In this document: piece after piece, positions 22,947-33,312 of the stretch
How positions within the stretch are numbered: position 1 is the first letter of the stretch
How the letters are laid out: the number at the start of each line of letters is the position of its first letter
From: Conchocele bisecta
Taxonomy: Eukaryota > Mollusca > Bivalvia > Lucinida > Thyasiridae
Length of the DNA stretch: 64,000 nucleotides
Reading direction: 5' to 3'
NCBI GenBank assembly: GCA_029237695.1
Contig: CM055265.1
Span: forward strand, 72,207,912 to 72,271,911
Made by a program: the position numbers and the translations under genes
Notes under the pieces: generated by a model
What the model was told of the DNA's origin: nothing
Databases searched by the model: none
Seen by the model: the letters and a program-made list of their open reading frames with translations, nothing else

Positions 22947-24056
22947 ATGTCAACGTACCCGCCCCGCTCGATGAAAGTGTATACTGTATGTTGTACGAGG
23001 AGGTCGGTTTTCGCGCTCGTGCTCAGAAAATCCGACAAACTTTATAACACCCAAAATCACGAAGGTAAGGTGACGATCGAGGGATTACCCAATCAACTCT
23101 ACAAGCGTCGGGGCTTCGCGCGCAACTCAGCAGTGGGACGAAAGTATGGAAAAATTTTTGTTTCCGCTCTAAGCGATTCCCCGGAGGTGCCCGCTGTTGC
23201 CAAATACCTGCAGCTCTCGGACGTCTCCCTCGTGGATTTCCTGACAACCAAATACGCGTTATGGCAGACATGGCGAGCCAGCGACGACTACCAAATGCAA
23301 CGTAGCGGACGCCAAGTGAATTGAGAACGCTTAGCGAGGGTTGTGATCAACCCAATAACCAAAAGGCGATGAAGCTGGCACTTTGAACGTGTACTTATAT
23401 ATAATATACGGACGCGCAACTCAACATCGAAAAATCCGATAACGTATCAGCGATGTACTAAAAATCAATACCAATTCGCGATTGGAGATGCACACTCTGC
23501 TATAATATGTTGGCATACAGGATGCGAAAAACGGTTTCCGATCAAGACTACTCGAGGCTCTTACCAAGATGCCTTTCGTCAAAATCGTAATCCTGTGTCC
23601 CACTGCGGCACAACGATACTTATCGCACGGCGCCCCTTGGATATGGACGCACCCTGAGTAATACTTATTGACCCCGAGGCACAAGAGGCTTCACACGTTG
23701 CTGCGTTTCTTCTATCAAATATTCCAGGGAGAGCCCTCCCTATACGTGATTGACGATTGCTCGGCCAAGGCTGCGATGACCAAAAAGAAAGAACATGCTC
23801 TCCGAGCTCGCATTTTCTGGCCGCATGGCAGACAAATCGTAGGATCTCCACCAGAAGTAACAACGCCGTCCAAAGGGATCTGCGCGAGCAAACGAAATGG
23901 GTCCCCTTCTTTCACTAGCAAGACCGAGACTCGTCTCGATGACGTCTTCGAGAGAAACGACGTTATCCCAACGCGCAGGAGCGCCTGGAGGTTCGACAGA
24001 TGCTTTCGGAAACGAAGCACGCCAAGCTTCGGTTAAAGACCCGATCAACCGACTGC
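22947..24056 (+). pseudogene. Packaging-type ATPase (FtsK/HerA-like), Polinton 1, frameshifted
   Basis: The clearest part is a Walker B-like segment, SLYVIDDCSAKAAMTKKK, at about 23,737-23,790. It is preceded by FFYQIFQGEP. The next stretch in another frame (about 23,870-24,056) reads LREQTKWVPFF and later ETKHAKLRLKT, phrases I associate with Polinton-type ATPases of invertebrates. A degenerate P-loop may lie near 23,515-23,535. These enzymes are thought to pump DNA into virion shells. At least three frame changes are needed to read through it, so as assembled it is not functional. The left boundary is uncertain. Confidence 0.6.
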
Positions 24057-24060
24057 TTAC

Positions 24061-24780
24061 GAAGTTATAAATTAGTTAAATAATAAAATTGAACAAATTA
24101 CAAAAACAATTGCGTAATCAACCAACCTCTTATATAAGTAATTACAAAATCTTAGCAAATTCCTTAGCAAAATACTTAGCAAATTCTTAGCAACCAACCT
24201 CTTATATAAAGCAAATTCTTAGCAAATTCTTAGCAAAATTCTTACTAAGAAAAGCAAAATTCTTAGCAAATTCTTAGCAAATTCTACAACCCACCAACCT
24301 CGTATATAAACAAATCTTAGAACAAATTCTTAGCAATTTCTGAAACAAAATACATAGCAAAATTCTTAGCAATTTCTGAACAACCCAACCAACCTCTTAT
24401 ATAAAGCAAATTCTTATCAATTCTTAGCAATTTCTGAACAAAATCTTAGCAATTCTAGCAATTTTCTGAACAACCATCCTAACCTCTTATATAAAGCAAA
24501 AGCGTAGCAAATCTTGCAAAATTTCTAGGCAAATTCTTAGCAACCAACTCTATAATAATTAATTAGCAAAATTTCTTCAGCAAATCCTTTCAAAATTCTA
24601 ACAATTACTGATCAACAAACCACCGCTGTATATAATGAATTTGCAATTACTGACAATTGCTGAATAGATGCTAGGAGCCAATTGCTTAACAATGTTGAAC
24701 AATGCTTAACAAATACTTAATACAATGCTGATAAAAATGGCTTACAATGCTGAGCAATTGCTAGAGAAAATTTGTTGCTC
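24061..24780. repeat. TATA-bearing tandem array 1 of Polinton 1
   Basis: Units of about 90-110 bp start CAACCAACCTCTTATATAAA and continue with repeats of GCAAATTCTTA. Seven to eight units decay toward the right into CAATTGCTGA/CAATGCTTAA words. It lies between the ATPase region and the next block of frames. Confidence 0.85.
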
Positions 24781-24899
24781 CGCTGCTAGTTTATTGTGAA
24801 GCATAACGGTGATCATAAGTATCTGGTGGTGCCTTGCATATGGTAGACCTTATGAGAACTCGTAATAATAAAAATTAATTATAAGAAAATGAACTGCGA

Positions 24900-26160
24900 C
24901 GGAACTTCTCGATCAGCCTAATGGAAGCAAACAGACGCTCCCGAACCTGCCGAAATCATCACAAACGACTGGAAACTGTAGGAACACCTGTCAGCACGGC
25001 TGCCGATACGGTCCCGAAAGAAAATGAAAACGCGGACGCGACGTGAGGCGTTGGCTGCGCCTGTTGCTGGTGACAATCGGAGCATTAATCTCGTTAGGAG
25101 TCTCTTCACTTTGTCAGGTGGATAAGATGTCGGATGCGGAGTCGATAAAAATGTTACGCGCGATAACGAATCCAAATTAGGTGCGAGATGACAAAACCTC
25201 GGAATCGGCCGGCTATTTATTTTACGCTACCACCGTTTTGTATACTTCTCCCTAGACCAACACACCAGCGGGATGATTGGCGATCACTAGACCGCGCCTC
25301 CCTTTACTAGGACACACCATTCCCCCCGTCCTGTCTGCTCAATTAAATCACAATTTGGAATGTACTTAGCTCCGCAGACAACCGCGTTGATCACGGTAAC
25401 ACACTGTCCATTAGGACATATATTTCCTACGAACTACAAGCCCAAAATAATGATACACAAGACGCAACTCGCGAGAGTGACGTTGTTGTTTTTGCTCCAC
25501 CACAATCGAAACCCGAGTGTTACTTACTCCGCCACTGGATGACATTCAGCGTATATAAAAATCCAAAAGAAGAGCGGTTTGAGAGCGGCTGCTGCCACCA
25601 CCCCCAAAAGTTAAACAAGATAAAAACTCGCCGAGCTTCTAGAGGCCAAACGTTCGTTGCAATCGGAGACAAACGAACAAAACACCCGGTGGCAGCAGTT
25701 TCTCCCCCAATCGCTATTGGATTGGAACCGATTGCTCCAACTTATTGGATCCCGTGGTTGTTTGTTGGTGTCTTCAGTTGTGGCACCTGTATGTGCTTTA
25801 CCGTTTCAACAACAGATCATCAACGAGGCTGACTAATTGAAAAAACAACCCCCAACAACACTGTGGAAAACGCGTTTCCAATCCTATCGTTATGGATGCG
25901 CCCCATTTAAAACGTTAAACGCTCCTTTTTATTGCAATAATGCTGAACAAGATGTAAAATGTTAGTGAATGCGCTTAAATCACGCCGTGGTGATATCGGG
26001 TTTTCAGTATCGGTATGCTCAACTAATCAAAGAGGGTCTTAAGGTCCCGCTCCCAAATTGGACTTTACTACTGCGAGAGACTAGGGCTCGCGCCCATAAA
26101 AAACCTTTAGATGTAGCGGCCGCAGTTTTGGACCCAGATTATCTAGTTTAAAGCGGAATT
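24900..26160 (+). other. Unassigned coding-like region, Polinton 1
   Basis: CpG-rich, with several short plus-strand frames (25,360-25,542; 25,539-25,832; 25,969-26,151, which ends with KKPLDVAAAVLDPDYLV). By position it could hold the adenain-like protease expected in a Polinton, but no catalytic His/Asp/Cys pattern was recognised. Confidence 0.3.
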
Positions 26161-26174
26161 CTACCCCGTTAATA

Positions 26175-26535
26175 ATGGAAAATAAAATGGCTTCGATCGC
26201 AATAATGATAGGTGGTTGCGCTCGTACACGCATTGGCTTTCAGCGTAGCAACTATTTCTTCTCTAAACTGAAAGCTTCAGACGCGGATAGGAGCGCGAGC
26301 GTCGACATTAGCCGAAGAACAACTCAAGAGTGCAGACCAGCATGTCGATAAAAAAAACGAACCGCACATCTTCAGGACTGGGTCAACGAATAGCTTCAAC
26401 CGCGAGAATCACTCCGCGCAAACTTTCCCAGAAACGTTGAAGAAGCTAATCGAGAGTACGCGCTGGCATTCCGCAAGAAGTCTCGATCCAATGAATCCCA
26501 CCCCAACGTTCCAGATTTCTATGTACCGTCATAGA
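26175..26535 (+). CDS. Small Polinton-associated protein (frameshifted)
   Basis: Starts at an ATG near 26,175 with MENKMASIAIMIGG, a hydrophobic N-terminus. It continues through frame changes as SNYFFSKLKASDAD, then EEANREYALAFRKK and NVPDFYVPS near 26,520. I recall a similar short protein (hydrophobic start, coiled middle, SDFY end) beside the integrase of invertebrate Polintons. Its role is not known to me, and the match is from memory only. It sits immediately before array 2 and the integrase. Confidence 0.4.
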
Positions 26536-26639
26536 CCCAAAAAAGACAGCTAGACGCGGTCACGTCATAGGAATGGGTGTGGGTGGGTCTCGTCGCTACT
26601 ATATCAATCGAAAATTTTAAATTAATTATTTTTACAAAA

Positions 26640-26970
26640 TAATCAATTACTGATCAACCAACCTCTTATATCAAGGCAAATGCTTAGCCTATTCTTAGTA
26701 AATTCTTAGCAAAATTTCTTAGCAAATTCTTAGCAATTTCTGAACAACCAACCAACCTCTTATATAAAGCTAATGCTTAGCAAATTCCTTAGAAAATTCT
26801 TATGCAAAATTCTTTAGCAAAATTTCTTAGCAAAATTCTTAGCAAAAATTCGTAGCAAATTCTTAGCGAAAGTTCTTACCAACCCAACCTCTTATCTAAT
26901 GTAATTAGCAAATTCTTAGCAAATGCTTTGCAAATTCTGAACAATACTGATCAACCAACCAACATATTAT
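26640..26970. repeat. TATA-bearing tandem array 2 of Polinton 1
   Basis: The same unit as array 1 (GATCAACCAACCTCTTATAT then GCAAATTCTTAGCAAA), three to four copies. It abuts the start of the integrase reading frame, so a TATATAA-like box lies within about 20-200 bp of that gene. Confidence 0.85.
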
Positions 26971-28106
26971 ATGACGAGTGGCGTGTTGGAGATTGTCCGA
27001 TATATTATAATACTTCGCATTTACGATGAACAAGCGCCGAACGTTGATACCAAACTAAACGCGCAAGCGGCGAATACGTACTTTAGCCCACCGGCTACTG
27101 GAAGGGACCGCTCCATAAAGAACCTCGCGGCGGCGACCAAGGTTTCAGAAAACGCCACCAAGGAATGGCTCAAGAAGCAGCCCACTGGGCAGATATATTT
27201 ACCCGCGTCTCACAATATTCCGCGCCCGAAATTCGATTGCCGGTGCCGAACCAAGTTCACCACGGATCGCCTGTTTCTTTCTTTCTCCTCACATCGCGTC
27301 GGTCCGTCAAGACGTACAAGTACGCGCTTGAACAATCGTGACGTATAGCGAGTCGCCGTTTTTAAAAAAAAAAAGGGGGCTGAGCCGTTGACCACTAAAA
27401 GTCTAAGGATGTGGCCGAGGCCCTTTCCCCAATATATAAAAGGAGTCCTCTCAAATGGGCCGAAAATCTTCCCATGGTCGATCCCGGCCGCGATTCATCG
27501 GGCGCGGTATCCTCATCTAGTATCTTAAACACTAAGTTTCTGTCAGAACGCGCCGCGTCAACATCCTCCGGGACCAGGGAATCGTGGGAGCGTTTTGTTT
27601 CAATCGAAACCTGGCTGAGAGACTGTGGTCGTCACCAATACGCCAAAGAACTCGTAGACCCTCATACGCGATCGACCGAGTGGGTACTCAGACTGCCCGC
27701 CGTTGTCTCCGCACTGAACGGAGATGTGACCCAATTGATAGGGTAAAACCTAGATGCTATCAAGTTAAAAAGGTGACGAACAGCCCTCTGCAGGCTCGCG
27801 CGGCGACCCGTTGGTTTACAGGAGCAGCCAGCAATCACCGATTGCACTCCGTCGAATATGGCGTCCGGTACCTCTATCAACCGGGAGAGCTCGAAGGGGC
27901 AGCCGGCCGCGCGACTGATCCCAGTGTGGTCTCTCAATGTATATCATCTAGAATTGATCTATTACCAAAACCCGATGAGCCCGGCTCTACTATTTAGATG
28001 GTGGTCCATCTCGCGGTTTTGTTCGCCGAAGAACTTCTTATGGTCCTTCCGACACCCAGCTACCCCCGGATCGCTAGAGAGGTTCCGTATGTATTCCGTC
28101 CGATAA
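26971..28106 (+). pseudogene. Polinton integrase (rve superfamily), frameshifted
   Basis: The N-terminal frame (26,971-27,348) contains SIKNLAAATKVSENATKEWL and YLPASHNIPRPKFD, the lead-in to the rve catalytic core, followed by HRVGPSRRTS. The next frame (27,411-27,746) has YKRSPLKWAENL and VDPGRDSSG, the position of the second core Asp. It then has HQYAKELVD and LPAVVSALNGDVT. The third frame (27,584-27,997) has the C-terminal VRYLYQPGELEG and RATDP. Integrases of this type insert the element and leave about 6 bp duplications. An A-rich run at 27,363-27,374 marks one frame break. It is convergent with the polymerase gene. Recognised by order of motifs, no search done. Confidence 0.75.
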
Positions 28107-28109
28107 CAC

Positions 28110-31100
28110 GCGTCTTTATCTATTAAGCCGAAGAGTCCTAATTTCGTTGACAGTACTTTTCATAGACGCCGCCTTCTCCATTTTAAATCCTCTATTTTTT
28201 GCTACATCATTATAATGGGTTTTCCATCTTCTGTAGATTCTTCGCTTAGTACTCTCCGTTTATTATCTATCCCAATATTAAATTCGTTAGTTTCTCTGGA
28301 CATTCCTTTCCGCAGAACGTTTTTATAATTGAATTTAATTTTTCTACGAAATAACACTTACAATACGCTATTCGCCCTATCTCCGCTAAATTCCATTTTG
28401 AAAAGTCCTGGTTCTCTATTACTCCATTTATCCCAAGCCAACCATTCTTTTTTTCGTTTTCAAACTCATCTAGTAGTTAGGCTAATCAATTCCTCTATCG
28501 TTTTTCCACTAACTCCTCATATACATACTATCCGTGTCCATCTGTATTAATTCGAAGTCTTCTCTTTTTACGTATTTGTCTAGAAATTCGATAAAATTCC
28601 AACATTCTCAATTTAGCTAGTTTGATAAACCGCTATTTCCACATGGAATGGTCTCTTTAACCCGCGCACTGACGGTTTTTTTTTGAAGGATATTTCGTAC
28701 GCATCTCCTATCTCTTCTTCCATATCATCAAATACGCGGATCTTAACAGCTTTGGCAACACACAGTTTCGTCTCGCGTATATGTCGTATTTAAATGTCTC
28801 TCCGTTTGCTTCTATCATTTTTCCTTTTTCCTCCCGCCACACGAGTTCCTAATAATTTCATTATGTCGGCCACCGGTTTCTTATTCGGTTTCTACATCCC
28901 CCGTTCGTCTTGCGGAGTAACTTTCCTTTAGCGAACCTTCGAAGGGTTTATCACATTATAATCTATAACACATGAATCTCCCGTTATTTCTAAGGCCGTG
29001 TTAAATACCATTTCAACAGCGCGCGTAACGCAATACTTTGGTGGCCGACATAGAACCCCCCAATTTTCTTCCGTTTTTCCCCTCTAGGTCGGAACCAGTA
29101 TCATTTAAATATTTTAACTTGTGCGCGGAACGTCATCAACCTCTACTTCTCTGTTTATAAAAAGTGAGACAATTCGGAAAACTATCTTTTAAAGGATGTC
29201 GCGTGGAACTCTATATCCACCTCGCAAACCCAAACCAGTCTCCGGATAAAACTCTTTACTAAAATTTTTAATAAGTTTAGAGGATTATGTGGGTTATTTA
29301 TATGATGTATAGTTTCTTTCCCACACGGCATCTCTTTATTTAACGTAGATAAATATAACGCGTTCGCGTCGTACCCCAAAACAGCCTCGCAAGGTTTGGA
29401 ACCCACTCTAATATTTGAAACACCGGCTTCCGCTATCGCGTAAATACTATCGATGGACCACCAACTAGAGCGTCTTTCATCATTTTGTATGTTTCTTCTT
29501 TCGGAGCGCATAGAGCATCCTCCGGTATAATCGTCTTCGAAGATTTTTGTTCTTTAATGGTTTCCTCTCAATAAAATATTGTATAGCCACACCCGGTAGT
29601 GTTACCGCGTCTTTGAAGATATCTACACCCCTGTGTTTATAAAATTCACACATTTTTCCCACAGCTTCTAGGAACGGTGCTACATCTAAATCGTTATAAT
29701 ATTTCAACCAATCTCTGAAAGTTTTCATATTATTTTCTTCGAAAATTCTACGACATTTACTTAATTCTGTTTCGTCTAGTAACATTTTCCCAGATAGTTT
29801 GGAATACCAATTCTCTATATCCGGTAATCCCGGGTAATCCAGCTTGTCTGTAGAATCGAACCACTCGTAAGGAAAGAAAGATTTCTGTCCTTTGCAGTCG
29901 TAGGCTTTTATCCAACTATCGTAACTTACACCGGGTCCTAGATAAAGTATTACATCAAAAAATCTAAACTCCGGAGTAAATAGAAATATTGTCGCGATCG
30001 CCCTTTTTTCGACCATTACTTTCTTCGTTGTTGATGACAGTTCACCTACTAAATATTTCTTTATTAAGTTTATATCATACTTACTGCTGTTAAAACCTAT
30101 AACCGGTACTTGATCTATCCACTGTTTGATCTGGGCGATTTGTTTTTCGCGTAAATATTCCGTATTAAATTCGTATCTTCACCATACTTCTTCTCTTATA
30201 GCTTTTCCCCTGACTTTCAAATCTTCTGCGAATTTTTCTATAAGTTTTGCGGGATCTTTATCACAAATACGAGTTACCGTTCCTGATAAATTATCTCCTA
30301 TACTAACGCTTACCGGAACGTGCTCAGCTTCGTACTAAATAAACTATTACCGGTAGTTTCAACTTCTGACTGGAGATACGCCTCTAAAATCGTATACTAT
30401 CTGATATGGATAAAGAGTAGTGTCGCAACCGATCTTTATATCTTTACCCGTTCTTTGAAATTCGCATTCCCACATAACTACTAGGTTGAATTCTTTGCTT
30501 TTTCTAATAACTTTATCTCTTCTCATTGTGGATGCGCGTTCTTTTTTTTTATGCTTTGCATGAATCTCACACCCGTGCCAGTAACAGCCGTGATATTGAT
30601 ATACGGTATTGGTTTCTGGACAGTATCCATCTACCGGAGCTCCTAAAATCCATCTTTCACCTCCGTGTCCACACTGTTCGTGGTGAATGTGAATTCCCTC
30701 CCGCTTTTCCACAGAGTACATCCAATCGATCGCGCCATAACTGTTAGAACCTTTTGGGTAGAACGCTTTCTCGAACGACGAACGCTCTAAATAATTACCA
30801 TCGCATATTACTTTTGTCTCACCTCTCATACATGTTGGTCCGTGTCTCTTCATATTACTCGCTTTCGTGAATTTCTGTTTGCAATTATTGCAGGCGTAAA
30901 TTTTAGATAGGTTTTTAAGGTTTTTTATCAGAAATGCGTGATTATTAAACAGTCCTATTGTCATTGGTTTATTACCTATTGCATCATAGTGGGCTGGTAC
31001 CTTTTTCAACCACCATACGCCACATTCGGTGGGTTGATATACTTCTATACCAATTTTAAAAAACTCTTCAACCTTTTTCAGATCGAAAAAAGGAATTAGT

Positions 31101-31240
31101 GAAACCACATTACTACCGAAATATTGCTTACTAAGTTCTTTCGCTTTTTCCGTACATCTGTCAGGTCTGATCTTTTTATCAAGGTGCATAGCAAAACATA
31201 ACACCAGAACAGAAAAAGGTCGTCATTATACTTATCTAAA
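28110..31240 (-). pseudogene. Protein-primed DNA polymerase B, Polinton 1 (broken)
   Basis: Reading leftward from 31,204, there is a C2H2 finger (CNNCKQKFTKASNMKRH, about 30,840-30,890). Next is a Vsr/PD-(D/E)XK-like segment (TNTVYQYHGCYWHGC, about 30,570-30,615). 3'-5' exonuclease motifs follow: a GFNSSKYD-type motif near 30,090 and YNDLDVAPF near 29,690. Polymerase motif A is GYDANALYLS (about 29,350-29,376). Motif B is KLLG near 28,850, and motif C is MDTDSMYM near 28,515-28,540. This is the family that replicates adenovirus-like and Polinton genomes by protein priming. Frames change at about 30,350, 30,020, 29,510 and several times below 29,180, so no intact product is encoded as read. 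The DNA is more AT-rich than the integrase/ATPase half. Confidence 0.85.
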
Positions 31241-31681
31241 GAATACATACCTTTTCTATTTCCTCAACCATTCTGGAAGTTCTCCTCCCGCACGCTTCTT
31301 TGGATTGTAGTCCCAAATCTATTACCCTATACCCTGTATTAACTTTACAAAAACCTCTACCCATCTTACAAACTTCCACTTTGTATTCGGTCTGTCCATT
31401 TTATCGGGACATTATTCGTGTTTGCTCTTATCTGACAGCCATTTTTTTTTTAACGGTTTTCATTAATGATTAGTGGTTCGCTACCACCGAGATTTTTGTG
31501 AAATATTATAGTTTTAGGTTTTCCATTTTTAGTTTCCTCCATATGTTCTAGCTTGTAAGAATATGAATATCTCAAATAAAATTTGTTGTTAGATACGGAG
31601 CGATTTTATCGGACATGCGTTCAGACTCGTTAATGTCAATGTTTTTACGAAAGGATAATGCAACTACCCGTCTTCCCTTTT
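31241..31681. other. Between polymerase and 130-aa gene
   Basis: Minus-strand coding-like remnants of the polymerase N-terminus (about 31,250-31,290). Then AT-rich sequence with no clear frame. Confidence 0.4.
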
Positions 31682-32074
31682 CTACCTTTTCCAATGTTTC
31701 ATCGTGAGCCCAACCCCCAATATTTCTTCACCTTTTTCCACTATCGCGCTAACGATAGATTTTTTCTTATTATTTGGGTTGCCTGTGTGTCTAATTTGGG
31801 GACAAATTATTTTTTGTTTTGCTTGAATGGTTTTGATTACACTAGCCCTTAACCCCGCATACTTTCTTTTTGAATTCTGTTTACCAACTTCCTCCGCTTT
31901 GGATATATCATTAAAGGCTCCTCGTTTGTGGGCGTGGGTAAACCGCTTCATAAACGCCTCATTCTTTGTGGAGTTTATCAGATTTGTCAACCCCCTAACT
32001 CTCAACCTTTTACTATAAGTAATCCCTAGAGATTCGGCTTCTCTTCTCAAACTTTCTAGTTCTGGCGTTATCAT
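31682..32074 (-). CDS. Conserved basic 130-aa protein of the Polinton family
   Basis: An intact frame of 130 residues from an ATG (MITPELESLRREAESLGITY). The centre reads LRVRGLTNLINSTKNEAFMK, then RFTHAHKRGAF, and is strongly basic. The counterpart in element 2 (57,611-57,900) has the same LR-RGLT-LIN and MKRFTRAYKRGAF phrases and the same place, directly upstream of the polymerase. In protein-primed systems this position can hold a terminal-protein or N-terminal polymerase segment. That is only a positional guess. The gene could be co-transcribed with the polymerase, which follows on the same strand after about 440 bp. Confidence 0.7.
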   Translation of the reverse strand: MITPELESLRREAESLGITYSKRLRVRGLTNLINSTKNEAFMKRFTHAHKRGAFNDISKAEEVGKQNSKRKYAGLRASVIKTIQAKQKIICPQIRHTGNPNNKKKSIVSAIVEKGEEILGVGLTMKHWKR

Positions 32075-32099
32075 ATTTTATGTTGTATAACCTATGAGA

Positions 32100-32114
32100 T
32101 TTATCTGTTCAATT
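32100..32114. promoter_or_regulatory. TTTATCTGTTCAATT repeat ahead of the zinc-finger gene
   Basis: Third right-end copy of the word also found at 32,829-32,844 and 32,911-32,926 and, inverted, twice in the left TIR. It lies 70 bp upstream of the zinc-finger start. It could be an operator or end-binding site; that is inference. Confidence 0.45.
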
Positions 32115-32183
32115 GGACATGAATAATTTACACATGTTTTTTCATGTCAATTAAACATAAACATACACATATATATACAAAAT

Positions 32184-32435
32184 ATGAGGTGTGCTACTTG
32201 TTGTAAGACTTTTGCTTGTAAAGACTATCTACGAAGACATATATCGAGACGTAGAAAGTTTCCACAATTTCAATGCCCCAGATGCCCCTGTAAGTTCGTT
32301 AGTGCCCAAACTCTTTGTAGACATAAGCAACTACGCTGCCCTGTGGCTAGAGGGGAACGTGGTAGACTAGAGTTAGTAGAGTTAGTTGCTGATCTTCAAG
32401 CTAAATTAGACCTATTGGGGGAGAAAAAACTCTGA
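32184..32435 (+). CDS. Two-finger C2H2 zinc-finger protein, Polinton 1
   Basis: An intact 83-residue frame from ATG to stop. Finger 1 is CATCCKTFACKDYLRRHISR. Finger 2 is CPRCPCKFVSAQTLCRHKQL. A Leu/Glu-rich helical tail follows (LELVELVADLQAKLDLL) that may dimerise. Such a small DNA-binding protein could act on the element's own ends or promoters. That is inference from its position beside the right TIR and from the repeated word at 32,100. Its 3' end overlaps the convergent minus-strand gene by about 24 bp. It is one of the few unbroken genes in the element. No counterpart was seen in element 2. Confidence 0.8.
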   Translation: MRCATCCKTFACKDYLRRHISRRRKFPQFQCPRCPCKFVSAQTLCRHKQLRCPVARGERGRLELVELVADLQAKLDLLGEKKL

Positions 32436-32796
32436 ATAAACTTTTTCTTCATATGGAAGATTTGATTCAAATAAATCACTAATTTCTTCCGTTTCTTCGT
32501 AGAAAAACGTATCCGTAAACGAATCGTTGATTTTAAACAGTTTTATCAAATTAGCTCCATTCTCTTCAACTAGTCGTTTGTCGATCCTATTTAGTCGCCT
32601 CATTTCGCGAATTTGGCTCTTATAATTTCTACATAATTTTCAGGATAATATTGAAAATGCAACTCTTTTATCGGCGCGTAATAAATTACGCTGATATTTC
32701 ATGTAATCTATTTTACATAATGATTTCATTTTATAGTAAAATTCGTCAACAAGGTCATTACAAAATTCCACTTCCCATTCTATTACTTTATCCATT
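32412..32796 (-). pseudogene. Orphan ~120-aa gene of the Polinton family, frameshifted
   Basis: The start is the ATG at 32,796 (MDKVIEWEVEF), followed by YMKYQRNLLRADKRVAFSI. A frame change near 32,640 is followed by the frame LNRIDKRLVEENGANLIKLF and FTDTFFYEETEEISDLFE. The intact counterpart at 63,029-63,391 aligns along the whole length (MDKVI, MKYQRNLLR, KRVAFSI, LVEENAANFIKLF). It is charged and predicted helical, with an acidic tail. I recognise no family. It starts about 30 bp inside the right TIR, pointing inward, so its promoter may lie in the TIR. Confidence 0.7.
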
Positions 32797-32828
32797 TTCT
32801 TATAATATTTTTTATTATGACCTATTAA

Positions 32829-33090
32829 TTTTATCTGTTCAATTGCACGTTAAATGAACATGAGGTATTTATGACAACGACACGAAAACAAATCCTTTTT
32901 AGTACTATAGTTTTATCTGTTCAATTGGGGAAAACGTGATGTATTTATGACACCAATTGTCACGTTTTTTGTGTTGGTGACCAGTTTGTGCTATTGGACG
33001 AAACGGTGTTTTATCGTGGTGGTGGTAGTATATAGGGGTGAAAATGATACCACCGTTAGGTGGTATCATTTTGACTCCCTATATACTACT
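32829..33090. repeat. Right terminal inverted repeat of Polinton 1
   Basis: Reverse complement of 15,255-15,519. The outer 66 bp (33,025-33,090) forms the same hairpin with loop GTTA. It contains TTTTATCTGTTCAATT at 32,829 and 32,911. Confidence 0.93.
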
Positions 33091-33095
33091 AGGCA
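33091..33095. repeat. Target site duplication of Polinton 1 (right copy, AGGCA)
   Basis: Direct repeat of 15,250-15,254, immediately outside the right terminus ACTACT. Confidence 0.75.
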
Positions 33096-33159
33096 CATTT
33101 CTACGGTCGTTGTCTTATTGTTTCAAAATGTAAACGTTTTCAATCAAAAATAATGTATA

Positions 33160-33214
33160 AACATAGGGGGGGGGGGGGGGGGACCCGTCCGGACCACCCA
33201 TCCCCCCCCCCCCC

Positions 33215-33312
<98 letters not shown>

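Larger units (their letters stand above)
15255..33090. mobile_element. Polinton/Maverick element 1, complete, 17.8 kb
   Basis: Bounded by TIRs of about 265 bp (15,255-15,519 and 32,829-33,090) that start with AG and end with CT, as Polintons do, and by an AGGCA direct repeat. Inside are a retroviral-type integrase (+, 26.97-28.11 kb), a packaging-type ATPase (+, about 22.9-24.06 kb) and a protein-primed family B polymerase (-, 28.1-31.2 kb). There are also a C2H2 zinc-finger protein, small conserved proteins and several unassigned frames. Length and gene set fit the family. I could not identify the major capsid protein or the adenain-type protease. Nearly every large gene is frameshifted as read, because the element is decayed or the assembly carries indel errors. 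A SINE is nested near the left end. Confidence 0.9.

Noticed and set aside
24061..24780. CRISPR-like array
   Set aside because: Units are tandem and degenerate with no unique spacers, and the DNA is eukaryotic.
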